Below are positions 42,163 through 50,877 of a stretch of DNA of 64,000 nt, in pieces; positions within the stretch are counted from its first letter, which is position 1, and each line of letters begins with the position of its first letter. The position numbers and the translations under genes are program-made. Under the pieces are notes generated by a model that ran no database searches, was not told where the DNA came from, and worked only from the letters and a program-made list of their open reading frames with translations. Source of the stretch: an uncultured Lachnospiraceae bacterium (lineage in GTDB: Bacteria; Bacillota; Clostridia; Lachnospirales; Lachnospiraceae); contig CAKRQV010000006.1 of the NCBI GenBank assembly GCA_934394565.1, positions 116,107 to 180,106 of the forward strand. Reading direction: 5' to 3'.

Positions 42163-45100
42163 TTATGCCAGCCCATTATCCTCAAGGAAGTCATAGAAGC
42201 ATCGTTTGCCACGGCGGATCATCATCGTTCTGTACTGGAACAGAAGGATCGTCAGGATCGTAAATACGATGATGATGCCGATCAGTACCTGTACGGACTG
42301 GGTAATGCTTCCGGCACCGCAGATACCTACACGGAAGCCGTTAACAACGTAAGTGAACGGCACGTATGCGTGCAGTGCATTGGCCAGCTCACCGGAGATC
42401 TGGACCGGATATGTACCGGCGGAACCTGCCAGCTGCAGTACCATGAATACCAGCATCAGGAAGCTGCCGACTTTACCAAGGGCAACGTTGGCGAAATACT
42501 GCATTGACATGAATGCCACACAGGCAAGGCAGGCGATGGTCAGTTCCTTGCCAGGATCTCCCGGTGTGAAGCCCAGGGATACATGGGCTACAGCTACTAC
42601 AAGAAGTCCCATCAGTACTGCTGCCGGATAAGCCACGCTGGCTTTACTGATCCACCAGGAGAAGCCGCCCTTTAACTTGCCTCTGTACTTTGTCAGCGGG
42701 TACAGCAGACAGAAGGCCAGGGCACCGACCCACAGACCTACACACATCATGTAAGCACTCATGGCGGAACCATTGTTATCTACTGTAGTTACCTGTGTCT
42801 CCTCGGCATCTACCGGGGCAGAGAACATATCCAGAGTTGCATCACTTGCTGTGTTGTCTTTGACCTCATCTGCGCCATCCTGCAATGCCGTGGACAGCTC
42901 ATTCGCGCCGTCTTTCAGTTCAGAAAGTCCATCACCCAGCTCTACAGAACCGTCAGCCAGCTTCTGGGAACCATCCTGGATCTTTCCTGCGCCGTCAGAC
43001 AACTGCGCAGCACCGCTGTTTAAGGCAGCGTTATTGGCTGCCAGTGCAGCTGTACCTGCCTTCAGCGTATTTGCACCCTCGGCCAGAGCCACAGCACCTT
43101 CAAAAAGCTGCGTTGCACCGGCATCAAGCTGTGCGGTTCCTGCCACAGCCGTCGCTGTACCGGCTTTCAGGGTCTTCGTACCGGCTGCCAGTGTGGCTGT
43201 ACCGTCATCGACCTGTTTTGCACCGCCGTTTAAGGTGGCTGCGCCGCTTACCAGAGTCCTGGCACCATCGGCCAGAGAAGAAGCTCCGGCAGTCAGTTTG
43301 TAGTCGTTTGTATACTGTCCATTAGCCAGCATAGCACCGGATACCTGATCGAATCCGGCAATCAGCTGTTTCATACCGGTTGCGGCATCCGGGAAGGATT
43401 CCGTCTTTGTCTTTAACGCATTCAGGTTCGTACCTACCGATTTCACACCGGTTTCTACTTTTTCTGCACCGGTGATGGCTGTCTGTAAACCTGCAGATAA
43501 GGTATTCAGTGGAGTGGTATCTACTGAACCACTACTGCTGATTCCATTGGAAACAGTTGCCATACCAGCGGATACTTTATCCAGACCGGCTGCTGCAGTA
43601 CTGAGGTTTGTTGCCTCTTTATCCAGCGCAGATGCTTTGGATGAAAGCTCTGTTACTGCATTGGACAGGGCAGAGGTTTCTGTACTTACATCTGCGGTTT
43701 CAGTAACATTGCTCAATTTCAAATCAGCTGTATCTTCACTGATCTTTTCTGTTGATGAGAAGCTTCCCTCAGACGGTAAATTATCCCGTGCATTCTCCAA
43801 TGCCTTCTTTGTTTCATCCGAAATATCTGGAGCATTTAACGCTGCATTGATGGCTGTCCTTGCCTTGCTGACTGCGGACTTTCCATCTTCTACTGCCTTA
43901 TTATTACTATCAATTTTCTCATTTGCACTCTTTACAGCATCCTTCAATTTGCCAGATGCTGTATTTATTTTATCATTATTCTCATTAACCGTTGTATTAA
44001 TTGCTGTTACTGTATCTGTCAGATTTGTTGCACCATTCTGTAACGTCGTTGCCGCACCACTGATTGTAGACTTTGCAGACTCTGCATCTGTTTTCGCTGA
44101 TTGGGCACTGTCCGCCGCCTGACCCGATACGGATTTTCCGCTGTCAGCAGCATTCTTGGCCGTATTAACAGCACCGACCAGCTTATTCAATCCTTCTTCC
44201 GAAGCGGTTCCTTTTAGAGCGTCTACTTTACCTTTCATCGTTTTCAGTCCGGAAACAACCTCTGCAGAACCCTCAGTCAGTGCCGGAGCTTCTGTACTGC
44301 CTGTATTCACTCCGGCTTCCAGTGCACTGATACCCGCATATACCTGATCCAGCCCAGTCAGACCAGCCAGCTTATCTGCACCATCATGCAGCTGACGTAC
44401 ACCTGCCACATACGCTGACAGACCGGAATTTAAATCACTCGCACCGGAGGACAGTGCCTTTGCGCCGGCATACAGAGAAGCTGTGCCGTCATACAGAGAA
44501 GATGTACCTTTCTTTAATGTAGATGTCCCCTCCTGCAGCTGCGTTGCACCATCGTCCAGCTGCTTACTGCCGTCTGTCAGCTGGGACGTACCGGTTTTTA
44601 AAGTCGATGCACCGGCTGTCAGTGTTGCTGTACCGCCGGCCAGCTGCGTTGCACCGGCATCCACCTGTGTCACACCGTCAGTATAGGTTTTCAGACCTGT
44701 TGTCAACGTCTTTGCACCATTCTTAAATGTCACGGTGGAATCCGCCAGTACCTGTAGGTTCTCACTGATCGTATCGTTACCATCGATCAGCTTGTCTGTA
44801 CCATCCTCAATCTCCCCTGCGCCGTCCGCAGCATCCTGCATACCGTCACCGGCTTCCTGAATGGAATCAAAGACTTCCTCTGTATAGGTGCGGACGATCT
44901 CCTCGGAAAGTGTATCCTTGATCTTTGTCATCGCCGTGGAGGACAGCTTGGATGCGATATAGTTCGTACCGGGATTGGTCTGGTAATTCAGTACCATCTG
45001 TGTCGGCTGGTCATCCATAACGGTGGACGCATTCTCGGAGAAATTCTCCGGAATCGTGATTACCATATAATATGTACCGTTTTCAATACCCTCCTGGGCT

Positions 45101-45369
45101 TCGATCGGATCTACGAAATGAAAATCCAGTTCATCGTTATCCTTCAGATTATCCACCAGATCCTGTCCGACCTTAAGTGTCTTCTCCTTATACTCTACCG
45201 GCTTGTCCTGATTGACTACCGCAACCGGCAGCTTGTCCAGCTCTCCATAAGGATCCCACATCGAAGCCAGAAACAGGCAGGTATAAATGGAAGGGATCAG
45301 AATGATAGCGATCAGTACAATGATCATGATCGGACTTTTGAACAAGCTTTTCCACTCTTTTTTCAGCAT
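42163..45369 (-). CDS. YhgE/Pip-family membrane protein with long repeat region
   Basis: The 1068-residue protein follows the YhgE/Pip plan: one N-terminal membrane segment (IMIIVLIAIILIPSIYTCLF), an extracellular domain of about 170 residues, a long helical repeat region and about five C-terminal segments of the ABC-2/DUF3533 kind. Residues about 200-340 and 690-830 repeat short units such as AxxLxxG, and the centre (430-660) is Ala/Ser-rich coiled coil. Relatives include phage-infection protein Pip and partners of type VII secretion. It is divergent from a TetR gene with paired operators. AAGGAGG precedes ATG 45369. Its function is not established. Confidence 0.9.
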   Translation of the reverse strand: MLKKEWKSLFKSPIMIIVLIAIILIPSIYTCLFLASMWDPYGELDKLPVAVVNQDKPVEYKEKTLKVGQDLVDNLKDNDELDFHFVDPIEAQEGIENGTYYMVITIPENFSENASTVMDDQPTQMVLNYQTNPGTNYIASKLSSTAMTKIKDTLSEEIVRTYTEEVFDSIQEAGDGMQDAADGAGEIEDGTDKLIDGNDTISENLQVLADSTVTFKNGAKTLTTGLKTYTDGVTQVDAGATQLAGGTATLTAGASTLKTGTSQLTDGSKQLDDGATQLQEGTSTLKKGTSSLYDGTASLYAGAKALSSGASDLNSGLSAYVAGVRQLHDGADKLAGLTGLDQVYAGISALEAGVNTGSTEAPALTEGSAEVVSGLKTMKGKVDALKGTASEEGLNKLVGAVNTAKNAADSGKSVSGQAADSAQSAKTDAESAKSTISGAATTLQNGATNLTDTVTAINTTVNENNDKINTASGKLKDAVKSANEKIDSNNKAVEDGKSAVSKARTAINAALNAPDISDETKKALENARDNLPSEGSFSSTEKISEDTADLKLSNVTETADVSTETSALSNAVTELSSKASALDKEATNLSTAAAGLDKVSAGMATVSNGISSSGSVDTTPLNTLSAGLQTAITGAEKVETGVKSVGTNLNALKTKTESFPDAATGMKQLIAGFDQVSGAMLANGQYTNDYKLTAGASSLADGARTLVSGAATLNGGAKQVDDGTATLAAGTKTLKAGTATAVAGTAQLDAGATQLFEGAVALAEGANTLKAGTAALAANNAALNSGAAQLSDGAGKIQDGSQKLADGSVELGDGLSELKDGANELSTALQDGADEVKDNTASDATLDMFSAPVDAEETQVTTVDNNGSAMSAYMMCVGLWVGALAFCLLYPLTKYRGKLKGGFSWWISKASVAYPAAVLMGLLVVAVAHVSLGFTPGDPGKELTIACLACVAFMSMQYFANVALGKVGSFLMLVFMVLQLAGSAGTYPVQISGELANALHAYVPFTYVVNGFRVGICGAGSITQSVQVLIGIIIVFTILTILLFQYRTMMIRRGKRCFYDFLEDNGLA

Positions 45370-45411
45370 GGTTGCTATCCTCCTTTTTTATATATCATAC
45401 ACGGATTCGCT

Positions 45412-45518
45412 TAGTCGAAAAGTATTTATTAAGCAACACGGTGTTGATTTTCTCGGTGTTTGGTATTATACTAAACCTAATCAGATAACGCAAACGTCAA
45501 TATCGTACTTTTCGACTA
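45412..45518. promoter_or_regulatory. Paired operators between yhgE-like and tetR-like genes
   Basis: TAGTCGAAAAGTA (45412-45424) recurs exactly inverted as TACTTTTCGACTA (45506-45518). Between them CAACACGGTGTTG (45434-45446) is a perfect palindrome. The divergent layout suggests the TetR protein represses both genes, one 13-mer near each start. Confidence 0.7.
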
Positions 45519-45590
45519 TAAATCGACATTTTTCTTATTTCTGACTAATACTATTTAAAAAAGTACATATTGCCGATAAGGAGGGATTTT

Positions 45591-46187
45591 ATGGAAACTG
45601 AAAAAGTTGACCGCAGGGTACGAAAGACCCGCCGGCAGCTGCGGGAGGGTCTCGCCCGCCTGCTGGAAGAGAAAAGCATTCGGGATATCAAGGTCAAAGA
45701 GCTGGTCGAAGAAGTGGATATCAACCGTTCGACCTTTTACCTGCATTATTCCGATATCTATGATATGCTCAAACAGCTTGAAGAGGAACTGTTTCAGGAA
45801 ATCCAGGAAGCCATAAAAAAGCACCCCATCAGTGCTGATGCCCGGTCACAGGCTTTTATCCGCCAGCTTTTCCAGATCATGGATGACAACCGGGCCATCT
45901 GCAAAGCGCTGTGTGGCCCAAACGGTGACATGGCCTTTGTCTCCCGGATGGAGGATGTTGTGGGCAGTGAGGCAGTACAGGTTATCGAACCACTCTTTAA
46001 AATAGAAAAAAAGCAGCTGCGCTACAGCTATGCCTACTGTTTAAACGGCTGTGTCGGTCTGATCAAGATGTGGCTGTTAAATGACGGTAAAGAAACACCG
46101 GAGCAGATGGCAGATATCATGTACCACATGGTCAGCAACTCCCTGAACGGCTATCTCGATACCGGTACATCTGTAACCAGACCGTAG
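45591..46187 (+). CDS. TetR-family regulator, divergent from the YhgE-like gene
   Basis: The 198-residue protein has a TetR DNA-binding domain (RDIKVKELVEEVDINRSTFYLHYSDIYDML, residues 33-62) and a C-terminal domain like those of DhaS/TetR_C_7 regulators. It starts at ATG 45591 with AAGGAGG upstream; a start at 45570 is less likely. Regulators of this group often sit divergent to YhgE genes. The operator pair at 45412-45518 is the probable site. The ligand is unknown. Confidence 0.92.
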   Translation: METEKVDRRVRKTRRQLREGLARLLEEKSIRDIKVKELVEEVDINRSTFYLHYSDIYDMLKQLEEELFQEIQEAIKKHPISADARSQAFIRQLFQIMDDNRAICKALCGPNGDMAFVSRMEDVVGSEAVQVIEPLFKIEKKQLRYSYAYCLNGCVGLIKMWLLNDGKETPEQMADIMYHMVSNSLNGYLDTGTSVTRP

Positions 46188-46293
46188 CCATATCCTGTAC
46201 AGGATTTTCGATCCTATCGATATAATGGCCGGTATTTCATAAAAAGTTTAGAAAAAGGAAAGGATTGCTCTATAGCTTTTTTTCTCATATCCG

Positions 46294-46327
46294 TTACAAT
46301 AAAAGACAGAATATAGTATATCTGTCT
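46294..46327 (+). promoter_or_regulatory. Promoter and dyad of the Hsp70-like gene
   Basis: TTACAA (46294-46299), 17 bases, TATATC (46317-46322). AGACAGA (46304-46310) and TCTGTCT (46321-46327) form a dyad over the -10, and a further ACAGACAG lies near 46337. No CIRCE element is present, so HrcA control is not indicated. Confidence 0.6.
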
Positions 46328-46370
46328 TTTCCTGTACAGACAGATATGCTTTTATAGAAAGGTTTACACT

Positions 46371-48125
46371 ATGAGCAAAGTAATAGGTATAGATCTGGGA
46401 ACTACCAACAGCTGTATTGCCGTTATGGAAGGCGGCAAACCCGTAGTCATTCCCAATGCGGAGGGTGGACGTACCACCCCTTCCGTCATAGCATTTACAA
46501 AAAACGGGGACCGGCTTGTCGGTGACAGTGCACGGCGGCAGATGACAGTGAATCCCCGGCAGACCGTGACCTCGATCAAGCGTCACATGGGCAGCGATTA
46601 CCGGATCATGCTCAATGGCCGTCGCTACAATCCCCAGGAGCTCTCCGCCTTTATTCTGATGAAGCTGAAAAAAGACGCCGAAAGCTTTCTTGGCGAAGAA
46701 GTTACTGAGGCGGTGATCACTGTTCCCGCCTACTTCAACGATGCCCAGCGCCAGGCCACTAAGGATGCCGGACGTATTGCCGGGCTGCATGTTAAGCGTA
46801 TCATCAACGAGCCAACCGCAGCGGCCCTGGCCTACGGTCTGGACCACGGTAATCCGCAGAAGATTCTGGTCTATGATCTTGGGGGCGGTACCTTTGATGT
46901 TTCCATCATCGAGATTGGTGACAGCCTGATCGAAGTACTGTCAACAGCCGGCGACAATCATCTTGGCGGCGATGACTTTGACCAGCGTATCGTAGACTGG
47001 GTTGTCCGGGATTTCAAACGACTGCACCATTATGATCTGTATAAGGACTCCACAGCACTGCAGCGGGTCCGGGAGGAAGCCGAAAATGCCAAAAAAGCAC
47101 TCTCCTCTGCTTCCACCGTCACCATCAATATCCCTTTTATTGCCACAGACAAAGGTACTCCGCTGCATCTGGAAACCGAGCTTAGCCGCAATACCTTTAA
47201 TGAACTGATCCGCGATCTGGTTGACCGCACAGCAGCTCCGGTACAGCAGGCGCTGCAGGATGCCGGTCTGCAGGCTTCGGATCTCGGCATGGTGCTTTTA
47301 GTCGGGGGCTCCACGCGTATTCCGGCGGTGCAGGACAAAGTACGTTCTCTTTTACAAAAAGAGCCATCCCGCGGGCTCAATCCAGATGAATGTGTCGCTC
47401 TTGGCGCCTGTATCCAGGGTGGCAAGCTGGGTGGCAACCTGCCATCCTCCAGCGTTGCCAACGATATCATCCTGATGGATGTCACGCCACTGTCGCTCTC
47501 CATCGAGACCGTAGGCGGTGTTGCCACCCGGCTGATCGACCGCAACACAACCATTCCGACCAGAAAGAGTCAGATTTTTACCACAGCAGCCAATTTCCAG
47601 ACCTCTGTGGATATCAAAGTATTGCAGGGTGAACGCCATTTTGCCCGGGACAACAAGCTGATCGGCAACTTCCGCCTTACCGGCATCAAGCGCGCCCGCG
47701 CAGGTGTTCCGCAGATCGAAGTCACCTTCGATATCGACGTCAACGGCATCGTCAAGGTATCTGCAACCGATCTGGGCACCGGCAAGGCACAGGAGATCAC
47801 GATCACTTCCAGCTCCAATATGTCTGAAGAAGAGATCGAGGATGCTATCCGCAATGCCAGCCGCTTCGCCTCCGAGGATCAGGCGGTCCGCGATGCTGCA
47901 CAGCTGCACAATGAAGCCGAAACACTGTATTACCGTGTGGAAGCTGCTTTAAAAGAGAAAAAAAAGGCCCTTGATCCGGCAGTAAGAAATCAGATGAAAA
48001 AAGAGCTCTCTGCATTAAAACGCCTGATCCACGCAGCCAAACCGGAACGCATGACGCCCCAGCTGCAGCATGAATTACAAGAAGCAAAGGAAGCGCTGGA
48101 GCGTTCTGCATCCGGCATCCTGTAG
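46371..48125 (+). CDS. Hsp70-family chaperone, DnaK paralogue with shortened lid
   Basis: The 584-residue protein has a complete Hsp70 nucleotide-binding domain (IGIDLGTTNSCIAVME, VYDLGGGTFDVSII, LVGGSTRIPAVQ) and a substrate domain (DVTPLSLSIETVGG, TRKSQIFTTAANFQTSVDI). It is shorter than DnaK, ending soon after the first lid helices and lacking the C-terminal tail. No dnaJ, grpE or hrcA lies nearby, unlike the main dnaK operon of clostridia. It is therefore probably a second, specialised Hsp70. It is followed after 10 bases by a LOG gene on the same strand. AAAGGT precedes ATG 46371. Confidence 0.9.
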   Translation: MSKVIGIDLGTTNSCIAVMEGGKPVVIPNAEGGRTTPSVIAFTKNGDRLVGDSARRQMTVNPRQTVTSIKRHMGSDYRIMLNGRRYNPQELSAFILMKLKKDAESFLGEEVTEAVITVPAYFNDAQRQATKDAGRIAGLHVKRIINEPTAAALAYGLDHGNPQKILVYDLGGGTFDVSIIEIGDSLIEVLSTAGDNHLGGDDFDQRIVDWVVRDFKRLHHYDLYKDSTALQRVREEAENAKKALSSASTVTINIPFIATDKGTPLHLETELSRNTFNELIRDLVDRTAAPVQQALQDAGLQASDLGMVLLVGGSTRIPAVQDKVRSLLQKEPSRGLNPDECVALGACIQGGKLGGNLPSSSVANDIILMDVTPLSLSIETVGGVATRLIDRNTTIPTRKSQIFTTAANFQTSVDIKVLQGERHFARDNKLIGNFRLTGIKRARAGVPQIEVTFDIDVNGIVKVSATDLGTGKAQEITITSSSNMSEEEIEDAIRNASRFASEDQAVRDAAQLHNEAETLYYRVEAALKEKKKALDPAVRNQMKKELSALKRLIHAAKPERMTPQLQHELQEAKEALERSASGIL

Positions 48126-48135
48126 GAGGAGAAAC

Positions 48136-48681
48136 ATGAATATCTGTCTGTTCGGCGCAGCCAGCGCACTGATCGATGCAAACTACATGAAGGCTGTAGA
48201 AGAGCTTGGAGAAATGATGGCAAAGAAAGGGCACTCCATGATCTACGGTGCCGGAGCCACCGGCCTGATGGGTGCTGCTGCCCGTGGCATGTCCAAAATC
48301 CACGGCCGCCAGATTGTCGGCATAGCCCCCAGATTTTTTGATACCGAGGGCATCCTGTACAAGCAGTGCAGCGAAATGATCTACACTGACACCATGCGGG
48401 AACGCAAAAGTCTCATGGAAGAAAAGGCCGATGCCTTTATCATGGTTCCCGGCGGTATCGGTACCTTTGAAGAATTTTTCGAAGTACTGACCCTGAATCA
48501 GCTCGGCCAGATGCACAAGCCCATCGCCATTTACAATATCAACGGTTATTTCAACGAACTGTACGATCTGTTGAAGCATATCGTCAAAGCCAGTTTCGCC
48601 GAAGAAAACATCCTGCAGATGTTTACACTCTACGAAAATGCCGAAGAAATGCTGAGCGACCTGGAACACAGCAGCCACTGA
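48136..48681 (+). CDS. LOG-family nucleotide phosphoribohydrolase (TIGR00730-like)
   Basis: This 181-residue Rossmann protein has the LOG motifs: GAGATGLMGAAARG (near residue 40), the MRERKSLMEEKADAF stretch and PGGIGTFEEFFE (near residue 100), which binds the base-ribose bond. Relatives release free base from nucleoside monophosphates, often called cytokinin riboside phosphoribohydrolases though bacterial substrates are AMP-like. It begins 10 bases after the Hsp70 gene with AGGAGGAG ahead and is likely co-transcribed. A terminator follows at 48735-48763. Confidence 0.92.
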   Translation: MNICLFGAASALIDANYMKAVEELGEMMAKKGHSMIYGAGATGLMGAAARGMSKIHGRQIVGIAPRFFDTEGILYKQCSEMIYTDTMRERKSLMEEKADAFIMVPGGIGTFEEFFEVLTLNQLGQMHKPIAIYNINGYFNELYDLLKHIVKASFAEENILQMFTLYENAEEMLSDLEHSSH

Positions 48682-48734
48682 CCGCTATTCTGTTCCTGAC
48701 ATTTCCCGGTTCTGCAACATATCCGATACGCCAG

Positions 48735-48763
48735 CTGCCATTCTCCCACGGATGGCAGTTTTT
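48735..48763 (+). terminator. Terminator after the LOG gene
   Basis: CTGCCAT (48735-48741) pairs with ATGGCAG (48752-48758); TTTTT follows (48759-48763). Confidence 0.85.
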
Positions 48764-48898
48764 CGTACAATAACATCATATTCCGGATATCCCTATTGTC
48801 TGATAGTCCATTTTTCGCAACATCTTCTTGTCAGCGATCCCGTTCCCACGTATAATATAAAAAATTTAACGCTTTATTCTGTTACAAAAGGAGTTTTC

Positions 48899-49825
48899 AT
48901 GGATATATTTGTTATCGTCAAGCAGCTGGTACAGCTGTTTCTCATGCTGTTTCTCGGCTATTTTCTCTGCAAGGCGGGCATCTTTGACCGGCATACCAAC
49001 CAAAAGATGACAAAGCTCTGTCTGTATGTCACTACGCCCTGCCTGATCCTGACCTCTGTGCTGCAGCAGGAAGGGACACCGGACTACCATCTGGTCGCCC
49101 TCACCTTTGCCGTAGCCTTCGGCTACTATATCGTAATGCCCTTTATCGGCTGGCTGATGACTGTTGTCCTGCGGCTGCCCAAAAAGAACCGGGGTCTGTA
49201 TATCTTTATGTCGGTTTTTGAAAATACCGGCTTTATGGGTATCCCGCTGATCAGTGCGATCTATGGCAGCGTCGGCGTCGTCTATACAGCCATCTTTAAC
49301 GTAGCCTTTAATCTGTCCGCTTTCAGCTATGGCCCGGCTGTTTTAAACATTGGAATGAACCGGTCATCAAAAACCAGTCTCAAAGAAGTGCTGTCACCGG
49401 GTACGGTACTGTCCCTGCTTACGATCGTTATCTATGTAACCGGTGTCCGTCTGCCTTCCATCGTGACCGGCGTTGTTTCCTCTGTAGGTGCGGTCACTTC
49501 GCCGATGGCCATGATGCTGACCGGCGCTGCACTGGCGCTGATGGATATCCGGACAGTATTTACGGATATCCATGTATATCCGTTTCTGGCTGTGCGGCAG
49601 TTTATCTTCCCGCTGCTGGTCTTCCCGCTGTTTGCCCTGCTCATCAAGGATCCCGTCCTGCTCGGCGTATCCTTCATCATGACCATCATGCCCTGCGCCA
49701 GCAACTGCGTCCTTTTCGCCACCAACTACGACAACGACGAAGAGCTGGCCGCCCGCACCGTATTTATCAGCACCATGCTGTCGCTGATTTCCATACCACT
49801 GCTGGTGAAGCTGTGTCTGGTATGA
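48899..49825 (+). CDS. AEC-family transporter (auxin-efflux-carrier/malate-permease-like)
   Basis: The 308-residue protein has about ten membrane segments and the AEC hallmarks: an N-terminal LFLGYFLCKAGIFD, VFENTGFMGIPLISAIYG (the conserved Asn-Thr-Gly region) and a C-terminal MPCASNCVLFATNYDND. Members carry malate, other dicarboxylates or auxin-like acids. ATG 48899 follows AAAAGGAG; the longer frame from 48752 crosses the terminator. It ends at a long shared hairpin with JAMM module copy 2. It has no operon partner. Confidence 0.9.
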   Translation: MDIFVIVKQLVQLFLMLFLGYFLCKAGIFDRHTNQKMTKLCLYVTTPCLILTSVLQQEGTPDYHLVALTFAVAFGYYIVMPFIGWLMTVVLRLPKKNRGLYIFMSVFENTGFMGIPLISAIYGSVGVVYTAIFNVAFNLSAFSYGPAVLNIGMNRSSKTSLKEVLSPGTVLSLLTIVIYVTGVRLPSIVTGVVSSVGAVTSPMAMMLTGAALALMDIRTVFTDIHVYPFLAVRQFIFPLLVFPLFALLIKDPVLLGVSFIMTIMPCASNCVLFATNYDNDEELAARTVFISTMLSLISIPLLVKLCLV

Positions 49826-49844
49826 TTTATATCTAAAACATAAA

Positions 49845-49904
49845 GGCTGTAGCTCAAGTGATATGTTATCTCATATAAAGCAACATATCACTTAAGCTAC
49901 AGCC
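49845..49904. terminator. Shared terminator between AEC gene and JAMM module copy 2
   Basis: GGCTGTAGCTCAAGTGATATGTT (49845-49867, here written as key ends GGCTGTAGC and GATATGTT) pairs with 49882-49904 at all but one of 23 positions. T-rich tracts flank both sides, stronger on the minus side. It lies 20 bases after one stop and 9 bases after the other. Confidence 0.88.
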
Positions 49905-49912
49905 CATTTACA

Positions 49913-50080
49913 TTAGAATTTAAATATTATATTTCTTTTATTTTTTGATATTTGTTTTTTCCTCTTCGGTTTCTTAGAAAGCACTTTTTTTATTTTCTCT
50001 TTCTCCTGTTCAATTTCCTGTATACTCATTTTTTTATATTCATCAGGAATTACCAAAATATCATTTTCATAAACCATCAT
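49913..50080 (-). CDS. Small basic protein partner of JAMM protein, copy 2
   Basis: A 55-residue frame starts at ATG 50080, preceded by AAGGAGGTAACC, an excellent site, and overlaps the end of the JAMM gene by 14 bases. It shares the order END-x3-IP-x2-Y-x2-MS, a charged helix, then PKRKK and a Lys/Asn-rich tail with copy 1. The strong ribosome site, the matching plan and the terminator right behind it make this a likely real gene. Net charge is strongly positive. No family is recognised, and no membrane segment or signal is seen. Confidence 0.7.
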   Translation of the reverse strand: MMVYENDILVIPDEYKKMSIQEIEQEKEKIKKVLSKKPKRKKQISKNKRNIIFKF

Positions 50081-50654
50081 TTTCGGTTACCTCCTTGAAT
50101 TTAATATCAAAACTCTTTTCTATTTCTTTCAAAGCCGCTACTTGTGCACCATATTCATTATATCCAGATTTGATATACGCTTCAACCGTTAGTTTATAAT
50201 ATTTTTCATTGATCATTTCATTAGCGTTATATATATAAATACATCCGTTATGGCATACTACAATTCCCAATGCATAATTATGTATAAAATTAGAATTAAA
50301 ATCCTGAATACTTGGCGGAAAACTGTCTGGATGTGAATGAATTGTAATAAGATTTGTATATTCTTTTATGTGTTTCTTTGTTTTTTCAGAGTACACGATT
50401 TGCTTTTCTACAATTTGCGTTGTTTCTTTTGCCACTATCTTTAGTGAATCCAAATCTATCCAATACATATCTTCGTAATGTGTACCCGTACAATGTTTTA
50501 ATATTTTTTTTGCAATTCGATATAAGCAACGGCTTAATCTTTTACTGTTAGAAATCGCATCAAATTTCCGCCTGTATTTTCCACTGCAAATATATGTATC
50601 ATTGATTTGTGTGTCTTTTATTCTCCCACAGCGCTGCTGCTCTTTTTCTTCCAT
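50067..50654 (-). CDS. JAMM/MPN-motif metalloprotein, module copy 2
   Basis: The 195-residue protein aligns with copy 1 from residue 24 onward, identical at about half the positions by eye. The motif is H106-S-H108-P, S115 and D118 in HSHPDSFPPSIQDF, with E77 as a candidate catalytic Glu. The shared YEDMYWIDLD stretch and the GYNEY segment before the C-terminal helix are distinctive. AAAGGAAACATAGGTGA precedes ATG 50654. Low GC content against the neighbouring AEC and surface genes hints at transfer. The N-terminal 23 residues differ from copy 1. The likely activity is metal-dependent cleavage, as in other JAMM proteins. Confidence 0.8.
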   Translation of the reverse strand: MEEKEQQRCGRIKDTQINDTYICSGKYRRKFDAISNSKRLSRCLYRIAKKILKHCTGTHYEDMYWIDLDSLKIVAKETTQIVEKQIVYSEKTKKHIKEYTNLITIHSHPDSFPPSIQDFNSNFIHNYALGIVVCHNGCIYIYNANEMINEKYYKLTVEAYIKSGYNEYGAQVAALKEIEKSFDIKFKEVTENDGL

Positions 50655-50836
50655 TCACCTATGTTTCCTTTTATTTTGACTTATCCTGACTGTAAATCTA
50701 TCCGTTTTCCTGTATATAATACAATTATAAATCCATGGAATATTTTGTCAGATCGATCAACTGAAATGCCTGCATACGATTTGTATAGTCATATTATCAT
50801 GTTTTTCTTTTACTGTAAAGTATTTTTATCGAAAAA

Positions 50837-50864
50837 AGCGCTCAGGCCTGAAAGTCTGAGCGCT
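50837..50864 (-). terminator. Terminator of the surface-protein operon
   Basis: AGCGCTCAG (50837-50845) and CTGAGCGCT (50856-50864) pair perfectly; TTTTTTCG follows on the minus strand, 13 bases after the stop. Confidence 0.9.
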
Positions 50865-50877
50865 TATATGTTGTATT

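Noticed and set aside
42885..43325. Low-complexity plus-strand frames opposite the YhgE-like gene
   Set aside because: They mirror the repeated codons of the real gene and have no start signals or family resemblance.
46188..46370. CIRCE element upstream of the Hsp70-like gene
   Set aside because: TTAGCACTC-N9-GAGTGCTAA is not present; only an AGACAGA dyad is seen.
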